A stretch of DNA of 64,000 bases, taken from NCBI RefSeq assembly GCF_014961315.1, contig NZ_CP063141.1, forward strand, positions 1,488,001 through 1,552,000, in the 5' to 3' direction. The stretch is from Thermoflavifilum sp. (lineage in GTDB: Bacteria > Bacteroidota > Bacteroidia > Chitinophagales > Chitinophagaceae). Below the pieces are notes generated by a model. It was not told the origin of the DNA and made no database searches. It was given only the letters and a program-made list of their open reading frames with translations. Of the stretch, positions 21,201 to 29,764 are shown piece after piece; the first letter of the stretch is position 1, and each line of letters begins with the position of its first letter. The translations under genes were made by a program, and so were the position numbers.

Positions 21201-21791
21201 GTGGAATATATTAGCGAATCGGGGATACAGTATCGCATCAAACCCAATTTTAAATTGCTGGGAAGTAAGCTGGGCAAAAAAATGAAGGCGGTCACCCAGT
21301 ATTTGCAGCAGCTCGATCAACAGCATATCCTTCAGCTCAAGCAGGGTAAGGCGCTGAGCTTAGCCTTTGTGGGCGACCGCCTGGCTATGCCCGGAGAAAC
21401 GGTGGAAGAAACCATTGCGCTGCTGCCCGAAGAAGTGGAAATCGTCCCGGAAGATATTCCAGGCTGGATGACCGCCAACAAGGACAACCTCACCGTTGCC
21501 CTCGATATCACCGTAACGCCCGAACTGGAAAAAGAAGGGCATGCGCGCGAGCTGGTGAATCGGATCCAGCGGCTGCGCAAGGACTCGGGATTGGAAGTAA
21601 CCGATCGGATTCAGGTGCAAATTGCCGACCATGAACTTATCCGGCCGGTACTGAGTGATTCGCATCTTTATAAGTATATTTGCACGGAAATTTTGGCAGA
21701 TCGACTGGAAATTGTTCCGCAAATTCAGCATGGTAGCTTGATTGAAGTTAATGAAGTGCCTTTAACCGTTCACCTTCAAAAAACCCGCTAA
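18276..21791 (+). CDS. ileS: Isoleucine-tRNA ligase
   Basis: Class I aminoacyl-tRNA synthetase charging tRNA-Ile with editing of valine, 1171 residues. The first catalytic signature is PPSANGLPGIHHVISR (about 49-64), where the HIGH motif reads GIHH, as usual in Bacteroidota IleRS. The second is KMSKRLGNVVDPFE (about 699-712). The editing domain with the TTPWTLPSN stretch lies near 263-271. Length and motif form fit the long, eukaryote-like class of IleRS. A DksA-like gene follows four bases after the stop, an arrangement common in the phylum. Confidence 0.97.
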   Translation: MATKATYPEYAQLNLPAFEQEILKRWEQEKTFEQSIAQREGRPSFVFYEGPPSANGLPGIHHVISRTLKDLVCRYRTMKGFQVKRKSGWDTHGLPVELGVEQELGISKADIGKKISVEAYNRRCREAVLRYKDKWEELTRQMGYWVDLQHPYITFENDYIETLWWLLKKLYQKGLLYESISIQPYSPAAGTGLSSHELNQPGTYKLVKDASVVAMFRLPWADARNAAHPAWKRIQQAILAYRQAHAVELPLDQEQVYCLAWTTTPWTLPSNLGLTVGPEFTYSLIRTRHPYTHQVVHVLLAKEKVGEYFTTPEAGSVEQTPLAFDGHRKIKSPWVELLTLKGEELQGLYYEQLMPFEANRPDRIEGDPFRIVTGDFVTTAEGTGIVHTAPAFGADDFRVGKQYGLGILILVDKEGKFIDGVGEFSGRYVKNYKDDPNYQDVNVDLCNWLKERGLAFRIEKYEHNYPHCWRTDKPVLYYPLQAWFIRTTAFKDRMVELNKRIRWKPASTGEGRFGNWLENIVDWNLSRSRFWGTPLPIWRTDDGTEEKCIGSVAELKAELKKAASLNKPEYLRDEVELDLHKPFVDEMILLSESGKPMRRVPDLVDVWFDSGAMPFAQWHFPFENAATFASNYPADFICEGVDQTRGWFYTLHAISALLKEEIQDELRRQGFPADEERYPGLAFKTVVSNGLVLDKHGNKMSKRLGNVVDPFETIRTYGADATRWYLITNASPWENMRFDVEGIREAQRKFFGTLYNTYQFFALYANIDGFTYAEQPIPVAQRPAIDRWILSALNTLVAKVNEAFDDYEPTTAGRLIEDFVIEQLSNWYVRLNRRRFWSPLRPSDNGQQDNLEKTSAYQTLYECLETLSMLMAPIAPFFADWLYRNLNGVTGRIPATSVHLTDFPQPHDQLSHPELEEQMRLAQEITSLILSLRKKVNIKVRQPLRKVLIPIVDERMKQQLQAVEDLIKAEVNVKEVEYISESGIQYRIKPNFKLLGSKLGKKMKAVTQYLQQLDQQHILQLKQGKALSLAFVGDRLAMPGETVEETIALLPEEVEIVPEDIPGWMTANKDNLTVALDITVTPELEKEGHARELVNRIQRLRKDSGLEVTDRIQVQIADHELIRPVLSDSHLYKYICTEILADRLEIVPQIQHGSLIEVNEVPLTVHLQKTR

Positions 21792-21795
21792 ACGT

Positions 21796-22605
21796 ATGGC
21801 AATCCAGAAAAAAAAGACACAGGACGAAAAAAAGCAAGCTTCAACCGTCCGTAAGGCCAATGCCCGATCTACCCGGTCGACTTCTTCATCATCCCGCAAA
21901 TCCAGTGAAGAGACCAAAAAAGCGGCTTCGACGACCGGAACCTCGAAGAGTAGCGTTTCGGCTCTTACAGATGCCAGACGTTCGGCCGCTAAGGCTGCTA
22001 AGCAACAGACTGCCGTGACTGATACGGAGATGGGTACCACATCCTCATCCTCAGCGGCCGATCAGCCAAAAGCGAAAAAAACGGCTTCTACAACCCGTTC
22101 CACCCGTTCATCTGCTGCGAAGACTGTATCCGCGCAAACCGAAAACAAAGAAGAACGGGCAGAAATTGTGTATCAACCTGAGTTTGAAAAATCTGTACTC
22201 GATCAGCCCGGTCAGCATTCCGGGCCCGTATACCGTTACAGCGATGCCGAATTGCAGGAATTCAAAGAATTGATTCTTAAAAAACTCGAGGCTGCCCGCC
22301 AGGAGCTAGCTTATCTGCAAGGCCTCATCACCCGAAAAGATGAAATGGGTACGGAAGACACGGAAAATAAATACATGAGTATGGAAGACGGTTCCGGTAC
22401 GCTGGAACGTGAGCAACTCAACCAGATGGCCAGCCGCCAGATTCAATACATCTCACACCTGGAAAAAGCTCTGGTGCGTATCGAGAATAAGACTTACGGA
22501 ATTTGCCGCGTGACCGGTAAACTCATCGACAAGGCTCGACTCCGTGCCGTACCGCATGCCACCCTGAGCATCGAAGCCAAAAAAGCACTCAGCAAGGGCA
22601 GTTAA
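21796..22605 (+). CDS. TraR/DksA-family protein with long basic N-terminal tail
   Basis: 269 residues in two parts. Residues 1-120 are a low-complexity Lys/Ala/Ser/Thr-rich tail resembling histone H1-like tails. Residues about 145-269 form a DksA-like domain: a coiled coil (FKELILKKLEAARQELAYL), the EDGSGTLEREQLNQMA stretch and a degenerate zinc finger with only one of four cysteines (YGICRVTGKLIDKARLRAVP). Loss of the zinc ligands is usual in the Bacteroidota branch. It probably acts on RNA polymerase or the nucleoid. It sits four bases after ileS, but lspA, a frequent next gene, is absent. Confidence 0.88.
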   Translation: MAIQKKKTQDEKKQASTVRKANARSTRSTSSSSRKSSEETKKAASTTGTSKSSVSALTDARRSAAKAAKQQTAVTDTEMGTTSSSSAADQPKAKKTASTTRSTRSSAAKTVSAQTENKEERAEIVYQPEFEKSVLDQPGQHSGPVYRYSDAELQEFKELILKKLEAARQELAYLQGLITRKDEMGTEDTENKYMSMEDGSGTLEREQLNQMASRQIQYISHLEKALVRIENKTYGICRVTGKLIDKARLRAVPHATLSIEAKKALSKGS

Positions 22606-24443
22606 AGCTCTGCGGCCGGTACATCGATTTGTTGCATCCGAATCAATCTGCGATAGGTTCCATCGAAAGCCATCAATTCGTCGTGCGAGCCATGCTCCAC
22701 GATACGTCCGTTGCTCAGCACATAGATCTCATCAGCATGCTGAATGGTGGAAAGTCGATGTGCCACAATAATGCTGGTGCGGTTTTTCATGAGTCGCTGA
22801 ATGGCCTCCTGTACCAGCCTTTCGCTTTCGGTATCCAGCGACGAGGTGGCCTCGTCTAAGATCAAGATCGGCGGGTTCTTCAACACAGCACGCGCAATGG
22901 TGATGCGTTGTTTTTCACCACCGCTCAATTTGATTCCCCGATCGCCCACATTGGTAGCATAACCCTGCTCCTTTTGCATGATGAAATGATGCGCATTGGC
23001 CACCTTTGCCGCTGTTACGATATCCTCTTCCCGTACCTGACCCGAAGCGCCAAGCGCAATGTTGTTGGCAATCGTGTCGTTAAATAAAATCGGCTCCTGT
23101 GTTACAATACCCATCAATCTGCGCAAATCCTGCAGGCGATAATCCTTGATATTCACCCCATCAATCAAGATTTCCCCTTCAGTAACGTCGTGAAAACGGG
23201 GAATCAGATCAACCAGCGTGGATTTTCCGGATCCGGATGCACCTACAATCGCAATCGTTTTGCCTTTAGGGATGGTCAGCGAAATCTTATCCAGCACCAG
23301 CTGATCGCGATAGCGAAAGCTTACATTGCGAAATTCAATGGCATGCTCAAAGCTATGAATCGGGATGGCATCTGGTTTTTCCACCACGGTAATGGGTGTG
23401 GAAAGAATGTGTTGAATACGTTCGGCGCTGGCCCGGCCTTTCTGGATATTGTACGAGGTGGTGGAAAACGATTTTAGCGGATTGATGATCTGGGAAAAAA
23501 TGGCGATATAGGCGATGAATACATCGGCACTGACAATGGGAGGATTCGACAGGGCAAGCTGTCCGCCGAAAAACAATACCACACAGAGCACCACCACACC
23601 CAGGAACTCGGATAGAGGAGAGGCCAGATCACGCCGGCGATTAATGCGATTTTTAATTCGAAACAGCTGATGATTTTCATGCTGGAATTTCGTCTGCTGG
23701 TGGCGTTCAGCATTAAAAGCCTTCACCACACGTAGCCCGGTAATGGTTTCATCCATGATCGACAACAGGTTGCTGAGCCTTTGCTGTCCGGCATTGGAAT
23801 GTCGCTTCAGGGATTTGCTGATACGTCCGATGATGAGCCCTGCTACAGGCAACAAAACCACTAAAAACAAGGTGAGCTGTGGGCTTAAAATCAACAGCGT
23901 GCAGAAATAAATCAATACCGTAAACGGATCCCGGAAAGCACTTTCCAGAAAACTGATGATAGAAACTTCGATTTCCTGCACATCATTGGTCATCCGGCTC
24001 AGGATATCTGCTTTTCGTTCCTCTGAAAAATATCCGATAGGCAATGCAATGACATGGTTGAACAGATCCCTGCGGATATCCATCAGGATGCCGTTTCGAA
24101 TGGGCGTACTGATGAAAGAAGCGCCATATAAAAACAGGTTTTTCAGCAAAATGGCGGCAATCACCACCAGGCAGATGAAGCCAATGGCATAAGATTTACC
24201 GTAAGCATCGATAACCTGCGTGAGATAGTAATTAAACAACTGCATCAGGCCCGAGGAGGAAAGATGAAATACCGGTCTGGTGTGTATAGGTTGCGTTTTT
24301 CCAAAAATGAGCGATAGAAATGGAATGAGCATCGTAAGCGATATCAACGAAAAAATGATCGACAACAGGTTGCAGATAAAATACAGCAAAATGCCCTGCA
24401 CATGTTTTTTCAGATAACGCAATACCCACAAAATATTTTTCAT
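22602..24443 (-). CDS. ABC exporter, MsbA-like (fused permease and ATPase)
   Basis: 613-residue half-transporter of the type IV ABC exporter class, probably lipid A/lipid or drug export in the inner membrane. Residues about 1-330 contain six transmembrane helices. The ATPase shows Walker A VGASGSGKSTLVD (about 402-414), the signature LSGGEKQRITIARAV (about 507-521), Walker B ILILDEATSSLD and the H-loop IVAHRLST. It is convergent with the DksA-like gene, overlapping by four bases. Substrate is not deducible, and MsbA is a best guess from architecture. Confidence 0.9.
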   Translation of the reverse strand: MKNILWVLRYLKKHVQGILLYFICNLLSIIFSLISLTMLIPFLSLIFGKTQPIHTRPVFHLSSSGLMQLFNYYLTQVIDAYGKSYAIGFICLVVIAAILLKNLFLYGASFISTPIRNGILMDIRRDLFNHVIALPIGYFSEERKADILSRMTNDVQEIEVSIISFLESAFRDPFTVLIYFCTLLILSPQLTLFLVVLLPVAGLIIGRISKSLKRHSNAGQQRLSNLLSIMDETITGLRVVKAFNAERHQQTKFQHENHQLFRIKNRINRRRDLASPLSEFLGVVVLCVVLFFGGQLALSNPPIVSADVFIAYIAIFSQIINPLKSFSTTSYNIQKGRASAERIQHILSTPITVVEKPDAIPIHSFEHAIEFRNVSFRYRDQLVLDKISLTIPKGKTIAIVGASGSGKSTLVDLIPRFHDVTEGEILIDGVNIKDYRLQDLRRLMGIVTQEPILFNDTIANNIALGASGQVREEDIVTAAKVANAHHFIMQKEQGYATNVGDRGIKLSGGEKQRITIARAVLKNPPILILDEATSSLDTESERLVQEAIQRLMKNRTSIIVAHRLSTIQHADEIYVLSNGRIVEHGSHDELMAFDGTYRRLIRMQQIDVPAAEL

Positions 24444-24622
24444 GAGAAGGCTGTTTAAAGGTTTACGATTCCCTGCTTGCTGCCGGCTGGTGATAGCGCC
24501 TGCCGACAGGGTTCAACGGAAAATGAACATATGACCCGCATTTCATGTGAAGCTCATGAAAACCCCGTAAATTTACAAGTTAACAGGCAGAGGATTGGTT
24601 TTTTCATGTAAAAAGCATCATC

Positions 24623-24994
24623 ATGCAGGAATCCAAACGTCAGAGACAGGTAGCGCGATTGATTCAGGAAGAGCTGAGTGATATTTTTCAACGCCAGGGT
24701 CTGAACATCTCACACGGGGGTATGATCTCCATTTCCGGTGTAAAAATGACCCCGGATTTGTTAGAAGCAAGGGTGTATGTGAGCTTTTATCAAATTACGG
24801 ATCCCGATCAGATGCTGGCTTTGATAAAAGATCGAAAATGGGAAATCAAAAAACAGCTGGCGGCACGGATCAAACATCAGCTGCGTCGCATTCCTGAATT
24901 ACAGTTTTTCCGCGACGATACGCTGGAGCAGGTCTTTCGCCTCGAAGAAATCTTTAAGAAGATTCATGAACAGGACAAGCCTGCCGAAGAGTGA
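24623..24994 (+). CDS. rbfA: 30S ribosome-binding factor A
   Basis: Small KH-fold factor needed for late 16S rRNA/30S maturation, 123 residues. The family start RQRQVARLIQEELSDIFQR (residues 5-23), central MTPDLLEARVYVSFY and C-terminal IPELQFFRDDTLEQVFRLEEIF are clear. Its stop overlaps the start of the following permease gene (TGATG), indicating coupling. Confidence 0.94.
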   Translation: MQESKRQRQVARLIQEELSDIFQRQGLNISHGGMISISGVKMTPDLLEARVYVSFYQITDPDQMLALIKDRKWEIKKQLAARIKHQLRRIPELQFFRDDTLEQVFRLEEIFKKIHEQDKPAEE

Positions 24995-26238
24995 TGGCCA
25001 ATCTTGGAATGGAGCTCAGGTTTGCCCGGAGGTATTTTCTGGGACGGAAATCCACCCAGGCCATTCAGCTCATTTCATGGGTAAGCGTGCTGGCTATTGC
25101 GGTGGGTACAGCTGCCCTCATCATCGTGTTGAGTGTGTTCAACGGGTTTGAAGACCTGGTCAAATCGCTCTACTCTTCCTTTTATCCGGCTCTACGGGTA
25201 ACGCCCCAGCATGGCCCCATGTTTCAGGTTACACCCCAGCAACTGCAGGCCATTCGCCAGATGCGCGGTATTAGTGCGGTGAGCGAAACCATTGAGACCA
25301 AAGCCAGCATCCGCTACAACGATCGGCAGATGATTGCCATTGTAAAAGGGGTAGACAGTGCTTATGAACGGGTGACGGGTGTAAAAGATAAACTGGTGCA
25401 GGGCGCTTATACCTTAGGCTCGGCCGAACTGCCCGGAGCCGTCATCGGTATAGGCATTGCTTCGGCACTTGGTGTAGATCTGCAGAATCCGCTCTATCCA
25501 TTGCTGGTTTACGTGCCGAATCCGCATGTAGAAACATTCTTAAATCCTGAACAGGCTTTGCGGGTGGGAAGCCTGATGCCCCAGGGCATATTCGCCATTC
25601 AAGAAGAGTTTGATGATAAGTATGTGATTACCCGGATCGACGCCCTGCGTCAATTGCTCTTATGGCCTCAGGATGCGGTTTCCGCATTAGAAGTCAGCGT
25701 GCATGATCGAGCATCTCTTCCCGAACTCACCCGGCAAATTCAGAATATCCTGGGAGCCGGCGTGGTGGTGAAAACCCGCTATGAGCAGAATGAAACGCTA
25801 TATCAGGTGATGCAGACGGAAAAATGGGTGGTATATGCTCTCTTGAGCTTTATCCTGGTGATTGCAGCCTTTAATATGATTGGAGCCCTTTCCATGCTGG
25901 TCATTGACAAGCGGCACGATATTGCCATCCTTCAGGCGATGGGGGCTACTGGGGGCCTCATTCAACGGATTTTTCTTGCAACCGGCCTCTGGATAGCCTT
26001 TATGGGTGCGGCAATCGGCGTATGTCTGGCGCTGGTGCTGTGTATAGGCCAGCAACGCTATGGCTGGATCAAGTTAGGTGGACATTCTTTTGTGATTGAT
26101 GCCTATCCGGTGAGTTTAAAGGCGCAGGATTTCATCCTGGTGGTATTGACTGTAGCCATCATTGCTGCATTGGCTTCCTATTTACCCGCATACCGTGCCG
26201 GCCGGCAACAGCTCGATTTAAAATCGCTTCGTGCTTAG
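24994..26238 (+). CDS. FtsX-like ABC transporter permease (LolC/LolE type)
   Basis: 414-residue inner-membrane permease. The N-terminal helix is at about 22-45 (ISWVSVLAIAVGTAALIIV). A large periplasmic domain spans about 46-270, followed by three helices (about 275-300, 325-350, 375-400). This is the LolC/E or MacB-like architecture, used to release lipoproteins toward the outer membrane. The FtsX signature KRHDIAILQAMGATGGLI is present. No ATPase partner (LolD) is nearby. The start overlaps the rbfA stop. Confidence 0.9.
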   Translation: MANLGMELRFARRYFLGRKSTQAIQLISWVSVLAIAVGTAALIIVLSVFNGFEDLVKSLYSSFYPALRVTPQHGPMFQVTPQQLQAIRQMRGISAVSETIETKASIRYNDRQMIAIVKGVDSAYERVTGVKDKLVQGAYTLGSAELPGAVIGIGIASALGVDLQNPLYPLLVYVPNPHVETFLNPEQALRVGSLMPQGIFAIQEEFDDKYVITRIDALRQLLLWPQDAVSALEVSVHDRASLPELTRQIQNILGAGVVVKTRYEQNETLYQVMQTEKWVVYALLSFILVIAAFNMIGALSMLVIDKRHDIAILQAMGATGGLIQRIFLATGLWIAFMGAAIGVCLALVLCIGQQRYGWIKLGGHSFVIDAYPVSLKAQDFILVVLTVAIIAALASYLPAYRAGRQQLDLKSLRA

Positions 26239-27074
26239 AAATCGCCCAGCGAAGTTTCGGGAAGCTGAGCCATAGCACGTTTGAATTGCTCTTCATTGGG
26301 CGCTGTGCCGTGCCATTCATGGTTGTTTTCCATAAAATCAACTCCTTTGCCCATCACGGTATGCATGAGTATGGCCACGGGCTTTCCTTTACCGGTAAGG
26401 GTCTTGGCTTTTTCGAGCGTGTCAATCACCAGTTGCAGGTTGTTGCCATCCTTCAATTCAAGCGTTTCCCAGCCGAAGACATGAAATTTTTCTACCAGGT
26501 TACCCAGGCCGGCCACCTCACTGGTGGGACCGTCAATTTGCTGACCGTTCCAGTCGACCGTAGCAATCAGGTTATCCACCTTGTGATGAGCCGCAAACAG
26601 GATGGCTTCCCAGCACTGGCCTTCTTCTAATTCACCATCGCCATGCAGGGAAAAAACCCAGCGTTTGTCGCCGCTGAGCTTTTTACCTAAAGCAGCCCCG
26701 ATAGCCACACTCATACCCTGACCCAGTGAACCGGTGCTGATGCGTACGCCGGGTAGGTGCTCGTGTGTGGTGGGATGCCCCTGCAACCGCGAATTTATCT
26801 TCCGAAATGTATATAGCTCTTTCAGCGGAAAATAACCTGCACGCGCCAGTGTGCTGTAATACACAGGTGAAATATGGCCGTTGGAAAGTATGAAAATATC
26901 TTCGTCTTTGCCAGACATGGTAAAGTCCGGGTTGTGTTTCATCACCTGAAAATACAAGGCGGTAAAAAATTCCGTGCATCCCAGCGAACCACCCGGATGG
27001 CCACTCTGCGCGAGATACACCATGCGAATAATATCCCTTCTGATTTGTGCGGCGATTTCTGTAAGCGAAGCCAT
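26235..27074 (-). CDS. Transketolase, N-terminal (thiamine-diphosphate) subunit
   Basis: 279 residues, equal to the N-terminal third to half of a full transketolase, as in split two-subunit enzymes. It shows HPGGSLGCTEFFTALYF (about 26-42), GSLGQGMSVAIGAALG (about 116-131) and the ThDP/Mg motif GDGELEEGQCWEA (about 144-156). The C-terminal pyrimidine-binding subunit normally lies downstream, but here the next gene downstream is on the opposite strand (convergent permease), so the partner must be elsewhere. A TACTTTTG -7 element lies 20 bases upstream. Confidence 0.92.
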   Translation of the reverse strand: MASLTEIAAQIRRDIIRMVYLAQSGHPGGSLGCTEFFTALYFQVMKHNPDFTMSGKDEDIFILSNGHISPVYYSTLARAGYFPLKELYTFRKINSRLQGHPTTHEHLPGVRISTGSLGQGMSVAIGAALGKKLSGDKRWVFSLHGDGELEEGQCWEAILFAAHHKVDNLIATVDWNGQQIDGPTSEVAGLGNLVEKFHVFGWETLELKDGNNLQLVIDTLEKAKTLTGKGKPVAILMHTVMGKGVDFMENNHEWHGTAPNEEQFKRAMAQLPETSLGDF

Positions 27075-27094
27075 GATACCTGATTTTTAAGTGT

Positions 27095-27102
27095 CAAAAG
27101 TA
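27095..27102 (-). promoter_or_regulatory. Bacteroidota -7 promoter element for the transketolase subunit
   Basis: TACTTTTG on the minus strand matches TAnnTTTG, 20 bases before the ATG at 27074. Confidence 0.5.
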
Positions 27103-27159
27103 AAAGAAAATTTTTAAGCAGCAGGAGACGCCATATCTGAAATCCCGATAGGAGGCTGC

Positions 27160-27191
27160 TTTGTGAATATGAACAAATTCCTGTAGGTTTG
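27160..27191 (+). promoter_or_regulatory. Bacteroidota promoter for frr (-33 and -7)
   Basis: TTTG at 27160-27163 and TAGGTTTG at 27184-27191 with a 20-base spacer match both parts of the Bacteroidota consensus. The frr ATG is 19 bases downstream. Confidence 0.65.
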
Positions 27192-27210
27192 CACATCCCA
27201 AAATACTTCT

Positions 27211-27774
27211 ATGGAAGAAGAACTTACCCTGATCATAGAAGATGCCGAAGAAAAAATGCAGAAGGCCATTCAGCATCTGGAATCGGAACTGGTGAAGATT
27301 CGTGCCGGTAAAGCTAATCCGCAGATGCTGGAAGGGATTCAGGTGGAATATTACGGGTCGATGGTGCCCCTGCATCAGGTGGCCAATATTACGGCTTCCG
27401 ATGCCCGTACCATCGTCATTCAACCCTGGGAGAAACAGATGGTTCCGGTCATCGAAAAGGCCATCATCGCAGCCAATCTGGGCTTTAACCCACAGAACGA
27501 CGGACAGATCATCCGGATTTTTCTGCCCCCGCTGACCGAGGAACGGCGGCGTGATTTGGTGAAACGGGTAAATGCCGAAGGCGAGCAGGCCAAGATTGCC
27601 ATCCGCAATATCAGGCGGGATGCCATCGAAGAAATTAAAAAATTACAGAAAAATGGCCTCAGCGAAGACCAGGCCAAGGATGCCGAAGAAGAGGCCCAGC
27701 AGCTGACCAATAAATTCATTGCCCTGGTCGACAAGTACTGCGCGGCCAAGGAAAAGGAAATCATGATCGTATAA
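27211..27774 (+). CDS. frr: Ribosome recycling factor
   Basis: Releases ribosomes from mRNA after termination together with EF-G, 187 residues, the standard length. Family stretches: ESELVKIRAGKANPQML (about 29-45), the central DARTIVIQPWEK (about 65-76) and the C-terminal RRDAIEEIKKLQKNGLSEDQ helix. It is transcribed from its own well-matched promoter. pyrH, often adjacent to frr, is not here. Confidence 0.96.
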   Translation: MEEELTLIIEDAEEKMQKAIQHLESELVKIRAGKANPQMLEGIQVEYYGSMVPLHQVANITASDARTIVIQPWEKQMVPVIEKAIIAANLGFNPQNDGQIIRIFLPPLTEERRRDLVKRVNAEGEQAKIAIRNIRRDAIEEIKKLQKNGLSEDQAKDAEEEAQQLTNKFIALVDKYCAAKEKEIMIV

Positions 27775-27852
27775 GTCGCTTTTCTTTTTAGATCGGCCTG
27801 AAAAATTTCTGTAAAATCTTCTACATTCGGGTGTATCCCAAACACACCCGAT

Positions 27853-28629
27853 ATGGAAAAGTCCGTACAGTTATCCCGGATATCAACCCGTGCCCCCGAT
27901 GCGCTGCAGAAAAAATCGGTGAAAAAAGAAACCCGCAAGCTGAAAAAGGCCATCGCCCGTTTGCAAAATATCCTGTATGCCGAAGGACGACACAGCCTGC
28001 TGGTGGTGTTGCAGGGAATGGATGCCAGCGGCAAGGATGGGGCCATCCGGCATGTATTCAACCGTGTCAACCCCCAGGGCGTGAAAGTGGTCTCATTTAA
28101 GGTGCCCACGCCTGAAGAAGCTGCACACGATTTTCTCTGGCGCATACATGCACATGCGCCGGCCCGCGGCATGATTCAAATTTTCAACCGTTCGCATTAT
28201 GAAGATGTACTCATCACACGCGTGCACGGCTGGATTGATGATGCCACGGCGCGCAGGCGCATGCAACACATCAATCATTTCGAGCAGTTACTCCTCGATC
28301 ATCAAACCACCATCCTTAAGTTTTACCTGCACATATCCCGGGAAGAGCAGGATAAACGACTGGAGGAACGATTAAAGAATCCGGAAAAACGCTGGAAATA
28401 CAGTCCATCCGACCTGCAAGAAGCCCGCAAATGGCACGACTATCTGCATTATTATGAAGAAGTTTTCGATACCTGCAGTCCGGATATCCCCTGGACGATT
28501 GTGCCAGCCGATCAGAACTGGTACAAAGCCTATGTAATCGCCGATGCCGTACATCGGGCCCTGGCCGACATGCATTTGCGGTATCCACGTCGTTCCCATC
28601 TTAAGTCATCCAAACCTACGTCTCATTAA
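27853..28629 (+). CDS. Polyphosphate kinase 2 family protein (PPK2)
   Basis: 258-residue PPK2-family enzyme, which transfers phosphate between polyphosphate and nucleotides. Walker A is VLQGMDASGKDGAI (about 53-66). The RHVFNRVNPQGVKVVSFK stretch follows, then the lid and Walker B region IFNRSHYEDVLI (about 115-126). Typical late residues include WKYSPSDLQEARKWHDY. Class (AMP- or ADP-phosphorylating) cannot be assigned with certainty from sequence alone. A near-consensus TACATTCG lies upstream at about 27819. Confidence 0.93.
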   Translation: MEKSVQLSRISTRAPDALQKKSVKKETRKLKKAIARLQNILYAEGRHSLLVVLQGMDASGKDGAIRHVFNRVNPQGVKVVSFKVPTPEEAAHDFLWRIHAHAPARGMIQIFNRSHYEDVLITRVHGWIDDATARRRMQHINHFEQLLLDHQTTILKFYLHISREEQDKRLEERLKNPEKRWKYSPSDLQEARKWHDYLHYYEEVFDTCSPDIPWTIVPADQNWYKAYVIADAVHRALADMHLRYPRRSHLKSSKPTSH

Positions 28630-28640
28630 TCCTGAAGATC

Positions 28641-29252
28641 ATGCACGGGCTTATGGCTTTGTTCTGGATGGCTCTGGTTGGGGCGTTGTGGGTAGAATGC
28701 TGGTATCGCTGGATCTCGTGGATGAGCCGGAAATATTGTGTGAAGCGGGTAGCGGATCTGGAGCCCTGTACCCATGCGCTGGTGCTGGGCACCCGGGCCC
28801 GGGTGGGCAGAAAATGGAATCCGTATTTGCTGTATCGCTTGCAGGCCGCATGGACCCTGTTGCAGGCCCGTAAAGTAGAAACGCTTATCCTCAGCGGTTC
28901 CCATGTATCGGGCCAGGCAGATCAAACAACGAGCATGAAAACCTGGTGTCTGGAAAATGGGATTTCGCTACATCAGATCCGCGTTGATGCGCATGGCAAC
29001 CGCACCTGGCAGTCGCTTCAGCATTGCCGGGAAGCCGGTATCCCGCATCTGATCATCGTTTCCCAGCATTTTCATAATGAACGAGCCGTTTATATTGCAC
29101 GCTACATGCGCTTACGTGTACAGGCATTCGATGCGGCAGATGTGCATGGCCGTATCCAGTGTCGCCTCCTGTTGCGTGAACGCCTGGCTCGTGTGCGGAT
29201 GTTGATGGATATGGCCATGGATCAATGCAAAAAATATTGCTCTAAAATTTGA
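28641..29252 (+). CDS. DUF218/YdcF-family membrane protein (SanA/ElyC-like)
   Basis: 203 residues with one N-terminal hydrophobic segment (about 4-26) and a DUF218 domain: ALVLGTRARVGRKWNP (about 46-61), LILSGSHVSGQADQT (about 82-96) and DAHGNRTWQSL (about 113-123). SanA/ElyC relatives act in envelope and peptidoglycan-related processes, but the function of this member is unknown. It follows the PPK2 gene by 11 bases and may be cotranscribed. Confidence 0.85.
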   Translation: MHGLMALFWMALVGALWVECWYRWISWMSRKYCVKRVADLEPCTHALVLGTRARVGRKWNPYLLYRLQAAWTLLQARKVETLILSGSHVSGQADQTTSMKTWCLENGISLHQIRVDAHGNRTWQSLQHCREAGIPHLIIVSQHFHNERAVYIARYMRLRVQAFDAADVHGRIQCRLLLRERLARVRMLMDMAMDQCKKYCSKI

Positions 29253-29294
29253 TTTTTGAAATCAGGTGATATATCTTTCAAAAAAAATTGAACG

Positions 29295-29723
29295 ATGTCG
29301 TTCTGGAAAGATTTTCGGGATTTTGCCATGAAAGGCAATGTCATTGACCTGGCCATTGCGGTAGTGATTGGTGGCGCTTTTGGTAAAATCGTGAGTTCGC
29401 TTGTCAATGATGTATTGATGCCCGTGCTCGGGTTGCTCACCGGCGGTATTAATTTCAGTGATAAAAAAATCATATTGCAGGAAGCGCGGATGGATGCTGC
29501 CGGCAAGATCATCAAACCGGCAAATACATTGAATTATGGCGCATTCATACAGTCGGTCATCGACTTTTTGATTATTGCCCTGTGTATTTTTTTAGCCATA
29601 CGGGCTTTGCAGCGGTTACAACGTAAAAAGCAGGAACAAGCTCCACCTGCGGCCCCACCTCCTCCCTCCAACGAAGAAAAGCTGCTGGCCGAGATTCGCG
29701 ACCTGTTGAAAAACCGCTCCTGA
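29295..29723 (+). CDS. mscL: Large-conductance mechanosensitive channel
   Basis: Inner-membrane tension-gated channel that protects against hypo-osmotic shock, 142 residues. The conserved N-terminal [20 protein letters not shown] leads into TM1, followed by [23 protein letters not shown]2 is at about 73-100 and the cytoplasmic helix at 120-140. A Pro-rich linker (PPAAPPPPS, about 117-125) before the C-terminal bundle is a minor feature of this copy. Confidence 0.95.
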   Translation: MSFWKDFRDFAMKGNVIDLAIAVVIGGAFGKIVSSLVNDVLMPVLGLLTGGINFSDKKIILQEARMDAAGKIIKPANTLNYGAFIQSVIDFLIIALCIFLAIRALQRLQRKKQEQAPPAAPPPPSNEEKLLAEIRDLLKNRS

Positions 29724-29764
29724 AAGATTTTTTCCAGCTCAGCTCAATCACTTTTCTTTGCAGC

